Shown in pieces: positions 8,352 through 16,692 of a stretch of 64,000 nucleotides of DNA. The position numbers and the translations under genes were made by a program. How positions within the stretch are numbered: position 1 is the first letter of the stretch; each line of letters opens with the position of its first letter. This stretch comes from Methylorubrum extorquens (lineage in GTDB: Bacteria; Pseudomonadota; Alphaproteobacteria; Rhizobiales; Beijerinckiaceae), in the NCBI RefSeq assembly GCF_024169925.1, contig NZ_JALJXF010000001.1:2796001-2860000 (forward strand), read 5' to 3'. The notes under the pieces are model-generated. The model saw nothing but the letters and a program-made list of their open reading frames with translations. It was not told where the DNA came from and searched no databases.

Positions 8352-8720
8352 ATGATCGGCGATCACGACTCGCGGCGCCGCGCCCCGCTCGACTCCGGCG
8401 CCTACCCGGCCGATCCGCGCGTCGAGCCGCGCTATGGGGCCCCCCGCCGACGCTCCGGCCTCAACCGCTTCCTCGGCGGCTCGCCCGCGGCGGTGTTCGT
8501 GAAGCTCCTGTTCCTGTCCGTGCTCGTCGGTGCGGTGATGGCGATGTTCGGCCTGACGCCGGGCCTGCTGTTCTGGCAGCTCTACGATTTCACCCGCTCC
8601 TTGATCGAACTCGGGCTCGACACCTTCCACGATTTCGGCCGCTGGATCCTCGCGGGCGCGGTGGTGGTGGTGCCGATCTGGTTGATCGCCCGCGTGCTCA
8701 CCGTCTCGCGGGACCGGTGA
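8352..8720 (+). CDS. Small membrane protein of the DUF6460 type
   Basis: A 122-residue protein with a charged N-terminal region (DHDSRRRAP, RYGAPRRRS) and two C-terminal membrane helices, one around FVKLLFLSVLVGAVMAMFG and one around ILAGAVVVVPIWLIAR, linked by a Phe/Asp/Leu-rich amphipathic turn. This arrangement resembles DUF6460, a family of alphaproteobacterial proteins without known function; that assignment is from memory of the pattern. The ATG at 8352 follows AAGGAT. The open frame extends upstream, but the sequence there lies inside a region antisense to the esterase. Confidence 0.6.
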   Translation: MIGDHDSRRRAPLDSGAYPADPRVEPRYGAPRRRSGLNRFLGGSPAAVFVKLLFLSVLVGAVMAMFGLTPGLLFWQLYDFTRSLIELGLDTFHDFGRWILAGAVVVVPIWLIARVLTVSRDR

Positions 8721-8795
8721 CGCCGGCTCGCCGGGTCGATCCCTCCGGACCGGCGCGCCGGCCCTCGGTGTGAGGACGTGCGACACAGCAACAGG

Positions 8796-8837
8796 TTAGA
8801 ACCGTTCCGATTGCCTCGCCCGCGCGAACGGTTCTAA
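8796..8837. promoter_or_regulatory. 12-bp perfect inverted repeat upstream of glcF
   Basis: TTAGAACCGTTC at 8796-8807 is the exact reverse complement of GAACGGTTCTAA at 8826-8837, with an 18-base spacer. It lies 39 bases before the glcF start. It could be a dimeric repressor operator or a leader hairpin; a terminator of the upstream DUF6460 gene is less likely because no T-run follows. Confidence 0.5.
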
Positions 8838-8876
8838 GACTCGAGCGAGAAGCAAGAAACCGCATCGAGGCGTGTC

Positions 8877-10274
8877 GTGCAGACCAATTTCGCCCCCGAG
8901 CAGCTCGCCGACCCCGCCATGGCGGCCTCGGAGAAGATCCTGCGCACCTGTGTGCATTGCGGATTCTGCACCGCGACCTGCCCGACCTACCTCCTGCTCG
9001 GCGACGAACTCGATTCACCCCGCGGCCGCATCTACCTCATCAAGGACATGCTGGAGGGCGGCAAGCCGGCGAGCCGCGAGGTGGTCAAGCACGTCGATCG
9101 CTGCCTCTCGTGCCTGTCCTGCATGACGACCTGTCCGTCGGGCGTGCACTACATGCATCTCGTCGATCACGCCCGCACGCATATCGAGAAGACCTACGCG
9201 CGCCCGCTCTCCGACCGCGCCTTGCGCGCGGTGCTGGCCTTCGTCCTGCCCTACCCGAACCGCTTCCGGCTTGCCTTGCTCGCGGCCAAGATCGGGTCGC
9301 CGTTCCGGCCGCTGGTCGCCCGTCTGCCGCGGGTCGGCAACCGGCTCGCGGCGATGCTTGACCTCGCCCCGGCGCAACTGCCGAACCGCAACCGCACCGA
9401 CCGGCCCGGCACCTTCCCCGCCGACACGTCGGCGCAGGAGATCAGCGACCTCTTCCAGACCGGTGAGGACAAGGCGCCGGCCAAACGCCGCGGCCGGGTC
9501 GCGCTGCTGCGCGGCTGCGCCCAGAGCGTGCTGCGGCCGGACTTCAACGAGGCGGCGATCCGCCTGCTCAACCGCCACGGGGTCGAGGTGGTCCTGCCCA
9601 AGGGCGAGGGCTGCTGCGGCGCACTGACCCACCACATGGGCAAGGAGAACAACGCCCACGGCCACGCCAAACGCACGATCGACGCCTGGATCGCCGAGAT
9701 GGACGGGCCCGGCCTCGATGCCATCGTCGTCACCGCGTCCGGCTGCGGCACGACGATCAAGGATTACGGCTTCATGTTCCGAGACGACCCGGCCTATGCC
9801 GAGAAGGCTGCGCGGGTCTCAGGTCTCGCGAGGGACGTGACCGAGTACATGGCCGAGATCGGCCTGCTGCCGCCGGTGGAGGATACCGACCTCGTGGTCG
9901 CCTATCATTCCGCCTGCTCGATGCAGCACGGGCAGGCCATCCGCACCGAACCGAAGACCCTCCTCAAGAAGGCGGGCTTCACGGTCAAGGACGTGCCGGA
10001 GGGCCACATCTGCTGCGGCTCGGCCGGCACCTACAACATCCTCCAGCCGGAGATCGCCGCCCGGTTGCGTGACCGCAAGGTCGCCAACATCGAGCGCGTC
10101 CGGCCCGACATCATCGCCACCGGCAACATCGGCTGCGCGACCCAGATCGGGAAGGGCACCGACATCCCGATCCTGCATACGGTCGAACTGCTCGACTGGG
10201 CGACCGGCGGGCCGCGGCCGGAGGCGCTGGCGCATCTGTCGGTGCGGCCGGCACCCGTCCCGGCGCATGCCTGA
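8877..10274 (+). CDS. glcF: Glycolate oxidase iron-sulfur subunit
   Basis: A 465-residue protein with two [4Fe-4S] ferredoxin motifs (Cys25/28/31/35 and Cys76/79/82/86, each CxxCxxCxxxCP) and two cysteine-rich CCG domains (GEGCCGALTHHMG and GHICCGSAGTYN), the exact layout of GlcF. With GlcD (FAD) and GlcE it oxidises glycolate to glyoxylate and passes electrons to quinone. Neither glcD nor glcE is adjacent, unlike the E. coli glcDEF operon. The start is GTG at 8877, preceded at 39 bases by a perfect inverted repeat. A dispersed repeat begins exactly on its stop codon. Confidence 0.9.
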   Translation: MQTNFAPEQLADPAMAASEKILRTCVHCGFCTATCPTYLLLGDELDSPRGRIYLIKDMLEGGKPASREVVKHVDRCLSCLSCMTTCPSGVHYMHLVDHARTHIEKTYARPLSDRALRAVLAFVLPYPNRFRLALLAAKIGSPFRPLVARLPRVGNRLAAMLDLAPAQLPNRNRTDRPGTFPADTSAQEISDLFQTGEDKAPAKRRGRVALLRGCAQSVLRPDFNEAAIRLLNRHGVEVVLPKGEGCCGALTHHMGKENNAHGHAKRTIDAWIAEMDGPGLDAIVVTASGCGTTIKDYGFMFRDDPAYAEKAARVSGLARDVTEYMAEIGLLPPVEDTDLVVAYHSACSMQHGQAIRTEPKTLLKKAGFTVKDVPEGHICCGSAGTYNILQPEIAARLRDRKVANIERVRPDIIATGNIGCATQIGKGTDIPILHTVELLDWATGGPRPEALAHLSVRPAPVPAHA

Positions 10275-10415
10275 TACGGTTCGCTTGATCCAAGCGGGGA
10301 CCGTATCATCAAGCCCGCGCGGCGCTTGAGGAGGGTGTTGATCGCGCCAGCGCGATGGGATCCCGCCGAAGCCCAAATCCGCCATCCCGAAGGGATCAAA
10401 CGGATTTGGTATGAG
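10272..10415 (+). repeat. Stop-codon-anchored dispersed repeat, copy A
   Basis: The repeat starts with the glcF stop codon. First hairpin: TGATACGGT pairs with ACCGTATCA, enclosing CGCTT/AAGCG. Second hairpin: CCAAATCCG (10373-10381) pairs with CGGATTTGG (10401-10409), enclosing ATCC/GGAT. A related copy lies at 26194-26315 after a different gene; copy A carries an extra ~25 bases near 10332-10357. The two copies differ by a compensatory pair in the second stem. Confidence 0.75.
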
Positions 10416-10606
10416 ACCAATTGACAGGGCATCGGACCGACGCTCGCCGCCCCGCAATTGCGAGGCAATCGGGGTCATCGCCGGTCGATGTAAGGTCAAG
10501 GTTGACTATCCCGCTCTGCACAATTGCGGGTCATCCCTTCCTTGACCTCGCTGCAGGTGCGAATTAGGCCCGCAACCAGTGTCGGTCCGAAATCGTTTGC
10601 AGGCTT
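10416..10606. other. Intergenic region before the response regulator
   Basis: Together with the repeat, about 330 bases separate glcF from the response regulator gene. This part contains no supported gene. GCACAATTGCGGG near 10517 is mildly palindromic, and the ribosome site before 10607 is weak. Confidence 0.3.
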
Positions 10607-10993
10607 ATGACAGAGAACCCGACAGAGTCGCCCGTCGTCCTCCTCGTCGAAGATGACGGTCTGCTGCTGATGGAGGCCTCCGACACGCTGGCGGAGGCCG
10701 GGTTCAACGTCATCGAAGCGCATCATGCCGACAAGGCGCTCGACCTGCTGGAGGGCCGGCCCGATGTCGGGATCGTCATGACCGATGTCGACATGCCGAT
10801 GGGCTCGATGGACGGCTTCGCTCTGGCCCGCCTCGTCGCCCACCGCTGGCCGGAGATCCCGGTGCTGATCGTCTCAGGCATGGGAACCCCCGGCCCCGGC
10901 GACATGCCCGACGGCGCACGCTTCATCCCCAAGCCCTACGCGCCGACCATGCTCGTGCGCACCCTCAAGGCCTGCCTCAAGAGCGCGGCCTGA
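10607..10993 (+). CDS. Single-domain response regulator (CheY-like receiver)
   Basis: A 128-residue stand-alone receiver. The acidic pocket is Glu15-Asp16-Asp17, the phosphoacceptor is Asp60 in VMTDVDMP, the switch Ser is at 90 and the conserved Lys at 109 in PKPY. There is no output domain. Sequence style (LLVEDDGLLLMEASDTLAEAGFNV) matches the FixJ/CheY-like receivers common in Rhizobiales that act in phosphorelays or compete for phosphate from histidine kinases. No kinase is adjacent; the nearest is the LOV kinase 10 kb away, so its partner is unknown. Confidence 0.85.
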   Translation: MTENPTESPVVLLVEDDGLLLMEASDTLAEAGFNVIEAHHADKALDLLEGRPDVGIVMTDVDMPMGSMDGFALARLVAHRWPEIPVLIVSGMGTPGPGDMPDGARFIPKPYAPTMLVRTLKACLKSAA

Positions 10994-11133
10994 CCGCGTT
11001 CCGCAGACGTTGCGCGCATGGCCGATGCGCGCAGGGGCCAATCGCGGGTTTCGCCGCGGGTCGTTTCGCGGCAGAAGGCGCGTGAGAGCGGCGTACTCCG
11101 CGCGCCGACAGACCGATCAGTTCAGGTCCCGCC

Positions 11134-12429
11134 ATGACCGCCGAGCCAAAAACCCTCCGCTTCGCCACGCAGGCGGTCCATGCGGGCGCCGCCCCCGATC
11201 CCGCCACCGGCGCGCGGGTGCAGCCGATCTACTTCACCAACGGCTTCGTCTTCGACTCGACCGAGCAGGCCGCCGACATCTTCGCCATGCGCAAGACCGG
11301 CTTCTCCTATTCGCGCGGCTCGAACCCGACGGTCGCCGCGCTCGAGCGCCGGGTTGCCGCATTGGAGGGTGCCAAGGCGGCGGTCGCCGTCTCGTCCGGG
11401 CAGTCGGCGGTGCTGCTGGTGATGATGACGCTGATGCAAACGGGCGACGCCTATGTCGCCTCCCCGCGTCTGTTCGGCGGCTCGCTCGGCCTGATGCGCC
11501 GCCTCGAAGGGCGCTACGACCTGACGCCGCACTTCGCCGCGGACCTGACGCCGGAGGCGTTCGAGGCCGCGATCACGCCGCAGACCAAGGCGATCATCTG
11601 CGAATCGATCGTCAATCCCTGCGCTACGGTGATGGATATCGAGCGCATCGCCGCGGTCGCCAAGCGCCACGGCCTGCCGCTCGTCATCGACAACACTCTG
11701 GCCTCGCCCGCCCTGATCCGCCCGATCGAGTACGGCGCCGACATCGTGGTCCACTCGACCTCGAAGTTCCTCGGCGGCTCGGGCCAGGTGATCGGCGGCA
11801 TGATCTGCGATGCCGGCACCTTCGATTGGAAGGCGCAGGGCTCGCGCTACAACCTCATCAACGATCCCTGGCCGGACTATGACGGGCTGATCGTCAGCGA
11901 TCGCTTTCCCGAGATCAGCTTTGCCGTGGCTTGCCGCCTGTTCGGCCTACGCGACCTCGGCCCCGGCCTCTCGCCGATGAATGCCTTCCTCACGCTCACC
12001 GGCATCGAGACCCTGCCGCTGCGAATGGCCCGCCACTGCGCCAACGCCAAGGCGGTGGCCGCCTACCTCAAGGACCATCCGGCCGTGGAGTGGGTGAGCT
12101 ACCCGGCGCTTCCCGGCCAGAAGGGCGAGGCGCTGGCCAACCGCTACGTGCCGCAGGGGCCGGGCTCGATCTTCACCTTCGCGCTGAAGGGCGGCGAGCC
12201 GGCGGCCCTGGCGTTCATCGCGAACCTGGAACTGGTCTCGCACCTCGTGAACATCGGCGAGATCAAGTCGCTCGTGATCCATCCGGCCACCACGACCCAT
12301 CGTCAGCTCCGCCCCGAGGAGCGCGCGGCGGCCTGCGTCGGCCCCGAGACCGTACGTCTCTCGATCGGCCTGGAGGATCCCGAGGATCTCATCGCCGATA
12401 TCGAGCAGGCCCTCGCGAAGATCGGCTAA
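11134..12429 (+). CDS. metY: O-acetylhomoserine sulfhydrylase (aminocarboxypropyltransferase)
   Basis: A 431-residue pyridoxal-phosphate enzyme of the Cys/Met metabolism family. The Schiff-base lysine is Lys211 in HSTSKFLGGSG, Asp186 (VIDNTL) should contact the PLP ring, and the SYSRGSNPT region (58-66) binds phosphate across the dimer. Length near 430 and the NIGEIKSLVIHPATTTHRQL tail point to MetY-type direct sulfhydrylation of O-acylhomoserine to homocysteine rather than cystathionine gamma-synthase (about 390 aa). O-succinylhomoserine sulfhydrylase (MetZ) remains possible, since acyl specificity cannot be read. The L,D-transpeptidase gene starts 7 bases after the stop. Confidence 0.85.
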   Translation: MTAEPKTLRFATQAVHAGAAPDPATGARVQPIYFTNGFVFDSTEQAADIFAMRKTGFSYSRGSNPTVAALERRVAALEGAKAAVAVSSGQSAVLLVMMTLMQTGDAYVASPRLFGGSLGLMRRLEGRYDLTPHFAADLTPEAFEAAITPQTKAIICESIVNPCATVMDIERIAAVAKRHGLPLVIDNTLASPALIRPIEYGADIVVHSTSKFLGGSGQVIGGMICDAGTFDWKAQGSRYNLINDPWPDYDGLIVSDRFPEISFAVACRLFGLRDLGPGLSPMNAFLTLTGIETLPLRMARHCANAKAVAAYLKDHPAVEWVSYPALPGQKGEALANRYVPQGPGSIFTFALKGGEPAALAFIANLELVSHLVNIGEIKSLVIHPATTTHRQLRPEERAAACVGPETVRLSIGLEDPEDLIADIEQALAKIG

Positions 12430-12436
12430 CGCCGCG

Positions 12437-12985
12437 ATGGGACGGCGCGGGCGCATCGCTGCGGTGATCGGAGGCCTCGCCGTCCTCGGCTCCGGTGCCG
12501 TCGTCCTCGCCGACTTCCTGCAAGTCGGCCGCACCGAGCCCCCGCTGGTGGCCGAGGCCGAGCGCGCCGACCGCGTTCTCGTGGAGAAGGCGGCGCGCCG
12601 GCTGACCCTGCTGCGCGAGGGGCGTGTGCTCGCGACCTACCCGGTGTCGCTCGGTTTCGCGCCGGAAGGGCACAAGGCGCGCGAAGGCGACGGGCGCACG
12701 CCCGAGGGCGTCTATGCGATCGCGTTCCGCAATCCGCGTAGCGTCGCCCATCTCTCGCTCAAGGTGTCCTACCCTTCCCCGGCCGATGCGGCGGTGGCAC
12801 GGGCCGGAGGCTATCCGCCCGGCGGGGACATCATGATCCACGGGCTGATGAACGGCTTTTCCTGGCTCGGCCACCTGCATCGGCTGAGGGACTGGACCCA
12901 GGGCTGCGTCGGCGTCACCAATGCCGAGATGCGCGCAATCTACGCCCGCGTGGATGTCGGCACGCCGATCGAGATCAGACCCTGA
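12437..12985 (+). CDS. L,D-transpeptidase (YkuD domain)
   Basis: A 182-residue protein with an N-terminal membrane anchor or uncleaved signal (residues 7-27) and a YkuD catalytic domain. His135 in IMIHG and Cys157 in DWTQGCVGV form the catalytic pair; substrate loops EGHKAREGDGRTPEG precede them. Such enzymes make 3-3 cross-links in peptidoglycan or attach proteins to it in the periplasm. The start is only 7 bases after metY, suggesting cotranscription without an obvious functional link. Confidence 0.85.
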   Translation: MGRRGRIAAVIGGLAVLGSGAVVLADFLQVGRTEPPLVAEAERADRVLVEKAARRLTLLREGRVLATYPVSLGFAPEGHKAREGDGRTPEGVYAIAFRNPRSVAHLSLKVSYPSPADAAVARAGGYPPGGDIMIHGLMNGFSWLGHLHRLRDWTQGCVGVTNAEMRAIYARVDVGTPIEIRP

Positions 12986-13448
12986 CCATTGCGGCTTACG
13001 CGGCTGGCACGATGGATCGACGGAAGAGGATCTGCGCTCGACGCCGGGGTACACCTACCGACTGACTAATTGCGTCGGATGCGGGCCTCCAAATACTTCC
13101 AAGTCGATATTGTTTGCTGCGCCTTGGTCTCCGACGTTGGATTTTTGCGATCATTTTGTTTCGCAAAAACGTGCCTTACCCATTGCTTATGGTCAGAAAA
13201 TCGACCGAATTTCATATGATGATTTCAGTTACTGAGAAAACTAATCCATAAATCGCTCGGTTGCGAAAGACACATATTGATAGAGTTCAGAGCTGGTCTA
13301 CGTCACCCATAGCCTGCAACTGAAGAAAGCTGCGACTTAAGTAGCATCTTCGACCCGCTGAGAGAGGCTTGTCCCAAGTAACGGGAGGGGTCATTTTAAT
13401 CCTCTCGTTAAGAAATTTCATTTATCACTTTTTTGTCAGCAGACCTGG
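12986..13448. other. Long intergenic region with AT-rich island
   Basis: About 460 bases without a supported gene. From about 13080 to 13440 base composition drops far below the window average, with runs such as TTTTTGCG and TTTGTTTCGC, and TTAAGAAATTTC just before the chemoreceptor gene. TTTTTGCGATCATTTTGTTTCGCAAAAA is a near inverted repeat (TTTTTGCGA 13141-13149 with TCGCAAAAA 13162-13170), a possible hairpin. The region probably holds the chemoreceptor promoter and could hide a small RNA. Confidence 0.5.
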
Positions 13449-15185
13449 ATGATCCGTGCGCGGCGGACACTTCAGCATCTTACGCGCCTCTCCCCTCCGA
13501 TGCGCTTCTCTCTCAAAGCTGCTCTCGTTGCCCTGTTCGGCGGGGTCACGCTCATTACGATCGGCCAGGGCGCCGTATCCCTCATGGAGCTGTCGTCGAT
13601 CCGCCGAGGTGTCGATGCGGTTGCCACCAACTGGCTTCCATCCGTCGTCGCCGTCAACGAGATGGGGACGGCTGCAAGCCAGATGCGCCTGCGGCAGTAT
13701 CGGATCGTCACGACATCGATCGATCCCGAGGCGCTGGTTGCGAACCGGAACCTTTACGAGCGGGCGGTGGCCGACATGGCGGCGGCGCGCAAGCGCTACG
13801 AGCCCCTGATCTCGTCCCCGGAGGAGCGCGCACTCTACACGCAGTTTTCCGAGCTGTGGTCCCGCTACGATGAGGCGAGCCGTCATATCATCGCGATGAT
13901 GGAGCGGGGCCAGCAGCGGGAGGCCATGGCGGAACTGGTCGGACCGGGCCTGCTCTCCGTGTACGGCCAAGCGAGCGAAGTGATCGCCCGCGCGATCACC
14001 CTCAATCGCGACGGCTCCACGCGCGACGCATCCGCCGCGGTCGGCAATGTCGAGACCGCTTCGATCGCCGCGATCGTCACGATGGCCATCGCCGTGCTCT
14101 TCGCCCTCTTTGCGATGGCGTTCGGCCTTCTGCGGATCTCGCGGCCGATCACCGGCATCACCGGCATGATGGGTTCGCTCGCTGCGGGCGACGTCGAGAC
14201 ACCCGTGCCGTACCGTCAGCGCCGGGACGAGATCGGTGCGATGGCCGCCGCCGTCCAGGTGTTCAAGGATAACCTGATCCGCACCCGTGCCCTGGAAGCC
14301 GAGACGGCGCTCGCCCGCGCTTCGGCCGAGGAGCAGCGGAAGGCCGCGATGCGGGCGATGGCCGACAGCTTCGAGGCGGCCGTCGGCGGGATCATCGGCA
14401 GCGTGACCTCGGCGGCGACCGAGTTGCAGGCGACGGCCAAGACCATGTCGGGAACCGCCGACGAGACGGCCTCGCAATCCGTCACCGTGGCCTCCGCGGC
14501 CGAAGAGGCGGCGACCAATGTGGGGACCGTCGCGGCCGCAGCGGAGGAACTCGGCGCCTCCGTGCACGAGATCGGCCGGCAGGTGGCCAGTTCGTCCGAC
14601 CTCGCCCAGGCTGCGGTCGGCGAAGCCGACCAGACCGCCGGTCTGGTCCAGAACCTGTCGAGCGCGGCTGCCAAGATCGGCGACGTGGTGTCGATGATCT
14701 CGACGATTGCCGGACAGACCAACCTGTTGGCGCTCAACGCCACCATCGAGGCGGCCCGTGCCGGGGAGGCTGGCCGCGGCTTCGCGGTGGTCGCCGCCGA
14801 GGTCAAGGAACTCGCCAACCAGACCGCGCGGGCAACCAGCGAAATCGCGCAGCAGATCGGCACGATCCAGGTCGCGACCGATCAGGCGGTCTCGGCCATC
14901 GGCGGCATTTCCGGCCGCATCCGCGAGATCAACGGCGTCGCCACCGGCATCGCCGCGGCGGTCGAGCAGCAGGGCGCGGCGACGCAGGAAATCGTGCGCA
15001 ACGTCTCCCAAGCCTCGACCGGCACGGCCGAGGTGACGAGCAACATCGCCGGCGTTGCCCGCGCCTCCGAAGAGACCGGCGCGGCGGCGGGCCAAGTGCT
15101 CGGCGCGGCCTCCGAGTTGTCGCGCCAGTCCGAGCAGCTCTCGGCGGAAGTGAGCCGCTTCCTGGCGACGGTGCGGGCAGCCTAA
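13449..15185 (+). CDS. Methyl-accepting chemotaxis protein
   Basis: A 578-residue transmembrane chemoreceptor. A first membrane helix (about 20-45) is followed by a periplasmic four-helix-bundle sensor (about 46-200), a second helix (about 203-225), a HAMP linker containing [23 protein letters not shown] sequence, and a long Ala/Glu-rich coiled-coil signalling domain. The signalling tip [20 protein letters not shown] is nearly invariant in the family. It passes ligand occupancy to CheA/CheW. No che genes are nearby. The ATG at 13449 or the one at 13500 could be the start; neither has a good ribosome site. It is preceded by an AT-rich leader. Confidence 0.92.
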   Translation: MIRARRTLQHLTRLSPPMRFSLKAALVALFGGVTLITIGQGAVSLMELSSIRRGVDAVATNWLPSVVAVNEMGTAASQMRLRQYRIVTTSIDPEALVANRNLYERAVADMAAARKRYEPLISSPEERALYTQFSELWSRYDEASRHIIAMMERGQQREAMAELVGPGLLSVYGQASEVIARAITLNRDGSTRDASAAVGNVETASIAAIVTMAIAVLFALFAMAFGLLRISRPITGITGMMGSLAAGDVETPVPYRQRRDEIGAMAAAVQVFKDNLIRTRALEAETALARASAEEQRKAAMRAMADSFEAAVGGIIGSVTSAATELQATAKTMSGTADETASQSVTVASAAEEAATNVGTVAAAAEELGASVHEIGRQVASSSDLAQAAVGEADQTAGLVQNLSSAAAKIGDVVSMISTIAGQTNLLALNATIEAARAGEAGRGFAVVAAEVKELANQTARATSEIAQQIGTIQVATDQAVSAIGGISGRIREINGVATGIAAAVEQQGAATQEIVRNVSQASTGTAEVTSNIAGVARASEETGAAAGQVLGAASELSRQSEQLSAEVSRFLATVRAA

Positions 15186-15225
15186 ACGAGGCCGGAGCCC
15201 GGGGGACGGGCTGGCGTGTCGTGAC

Positions 15226-15253
15226 GAAGAGGTCGCCTTCCGGCGGCCTCTTT
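15226..15253 (+). terminator. Intrinsic terminator after the chemoreceptor gene
   Basis: AAGAGG (15227-15232) pairs with CCTCTT (15247-15252), enclosing CGCC/GGCG, and TTTC follows. It lies 40 bases after the chemoreceptor stop and before the next gene. Confidence 0.65.
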
Positions 15254-15304
15254 CCCATATTCGCCTGCGTCCGACCCAGATGCGAAACCGCAGGAGAGAC
15301 CGCC

Positions 15305-16318
15305 ATGCGCGCCTACGAGATGTCCGCCGCCGCCGGCCTCGACAGTTGGAAGAGTGCCGAGCGCCCGACACCCGAACCGGGCCGCGGGCAGGTTCTGGTG
15401 CGAATCCGTGCGGCTTCCCTCAATTACCGCGACCTGCTGATCTGCCAGGGCCGTTACCCGTTCGCGGTCAATCTCGACCGGTTGATCCCGCTCTCGGACG
15501 GGGCCGGCGAGATCGTCGCGCTGGGCGACGGCGTGCGCCGCTTCACCGGCGGCGAGCGGGTCGCCGGCATCTTCTCCCAGAGCTGGCTCGGCGGCGCGCA
15601 GGTACCCGACACGTGGCAGACCGCGCTCGGCGGCGCCATCGACGGGGTGCTGACCGAGTATCAGGTGTTCGACGAGGACGGGTTGGTCACGCTGCCCGAT
15701 CATCTCAGCTTCGAGGAAGGGGCGACTTTGCCCTGCGCGGCTGTGACGGCCTGGAATGCACTCTACGGGCTGAAAGCTCTGCGGGCCGGCGAAACGGTGC
15801 TGACGCTCGGCACCGGCGGCGTCTCGATCTTCGCGATCCAGCTCGCCCACGCGGCCGGGGCGCGGGTCATCGCGACCTCGTCGAGCGATGCCAAACTGGA
15901 GCGGGCCCGCGCGCTCGGCGCGCACGAGACCATCAACTATCGCGCCCATCCCGATTGGGAGAGCGAGGTGCGCCGGCTGACCGGCGGAACAGGCGTCGAT
16001 CACGTGGTCGAGGTCGGCGGCACCGGGACGCTTCCGCGTTCCATCGCCTCGACCCGGCCCGGCGGGCATATCGGCTTGATCGGCCTGCTGGCCCAGGGCG
16101 AGGCGTTCGACCCGCTGGCGATCCTCGGCGCGAGCTGCATCGTGCGCGGCGTCGCCGTCGGCCCACGGGAGATGTTCGAGGACATGAACCGCTCGATCGC
16201 CCTACACGGGATCAAGCCGGTGATCGACCGGGTCTACGCTTTCGACGAGGCGCCCAGCGCCCTCAAAGCCTTGGCCGAGGCTGCGCATGTCGGCAAGATC
16301 GTGATCCGGATCGATTGA
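15305..16318 (+). CDS. Zinc-type alcohol dehydrogenase-like / quinone oxidoreductase (MDR family)
   Basis: A 337-residue medium-chain dehydrogenase/reductase. The N-terminal GroES-like domain has ASLNYRDLLICQGRYP, the Rossmann domain has LTLGTGGVSIFAIQLA (nucleotide loop GTGGVS). The catalytic-zinc cysteine and histidine positions of true alcohol dehydrogenases are not conserved (Asn-Tyr-Arg-Asp instead), so this is the zinc-free quinone oxidoreductase-like type that reduces activated double bonds with NADPH. The ATG follows GGAGAG. It is separated from the chemoreceptor by a terminator and overlaps or abuts the next small gene (TGATG). Confidence 0.85.
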   Translation: MRAYEMSAAAGLDSWKSAERPTPEPGRGQVLVRIRAASLNYRDLLICQGRYPFAVNLDRLIPLSDGAGEIVALGDGVRRFTGGERVAGIFSQSWLGGAQVPDTWQTALGGAIDGVLTEYQVFDEDGLVTLPDHLSFEEGATLPCAAVTAWNALYGLKALRAGETVLTLGTGGVSIFAIQLAHAAGARVIATSSSDAKLERARALGAHETINYRAHPDWESEVRRLTGGTGVDHVVEVGGTGTLPRSIASTRPGGHIGLIGLLAQGEAFDPLAILGASCIVRGVAVGPREMFEDMNRSIALHGIKPVIDRVYAFDEAPSALKALAEAAHVGKIVIRID

Positions 16319-16347
16319 TGCTCGGGCGTCGGGGGAAGGGGCGGGTG

Positions 16348-16689
16348 ATGCGCGCAGGCGTCGGATGGGGACTTCTCGCGGCCCTCGTATCGCCGGTGGC
16401 GGCGAGCGCCGGGGACGTCACGACGGTGCGGACCGAGTCCTTCCCCCGGCCGCCCTATTCCGGGGCGACCTACTACGTCTACGAGCAGGCAGGCCGGACG
16501 ATCTGCACCAAGCTCGCTGTCTGCAACAAGTTCGAGCAGTGCGAGACCACCTACGTCCCCGGCGCCTTTCGCGCGCCTGAGGACACCGCCACCGGAGAAC
16601 CCTACGGGACGACGCCCGCGGTGCCGATCGCACCCGCATCTCTCGCCAAGCATGTCTGCCTGACGCGCTTCGGACTCGTGCAGCGGTAA
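16348..16689 (+). CDS. Small secreted hypothetical protein with cysteine pairs (113 aa)
   Basis: An N-terminal signal peptide (MRAGVGWGLLAALVSPVAASA, cleavage near residue 21) precedes a mature domain of about 92 residues with four cysteines (ICTKLAVCNKFEQC and a later VCLTRF), suggesting periplasmic disulfide bonds. The ATG at 16348 has GGGAAGGGG upstream; a second ATG at 16318 overlaps the previous stop and is possible. The stop is 3 bases from the stop of convergent trmJ. I do not recognise the family. Confidence 0.65.
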   Translation: MRAGVGWGLLAALVSPVAASAGDVTTVRTESFPRPPYSGATYYVYEQAGRTICTKLAVCNKFEQCETTYVPGAFRAPEDTATGEPYGTTPAVPIAPASLAKHVCLTRFGLVQR

Positions 16690-16692
16690 GCC

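Noticed and set aside
10994..11133. SAM-II type riboswitch before metY
   Set aside because: MetY genes of alphaproteobacteria are often preceded by one, but I could not find the conserved core sequence or pseudoknot in this leader.
13425..15371. 648-codon open frame antisense to the chemoreceptor
   Set aside because: Composition is Arg/Gly/His-rich with no family motif; it is the shadow of a GC-rich coding sequence on the other strand.
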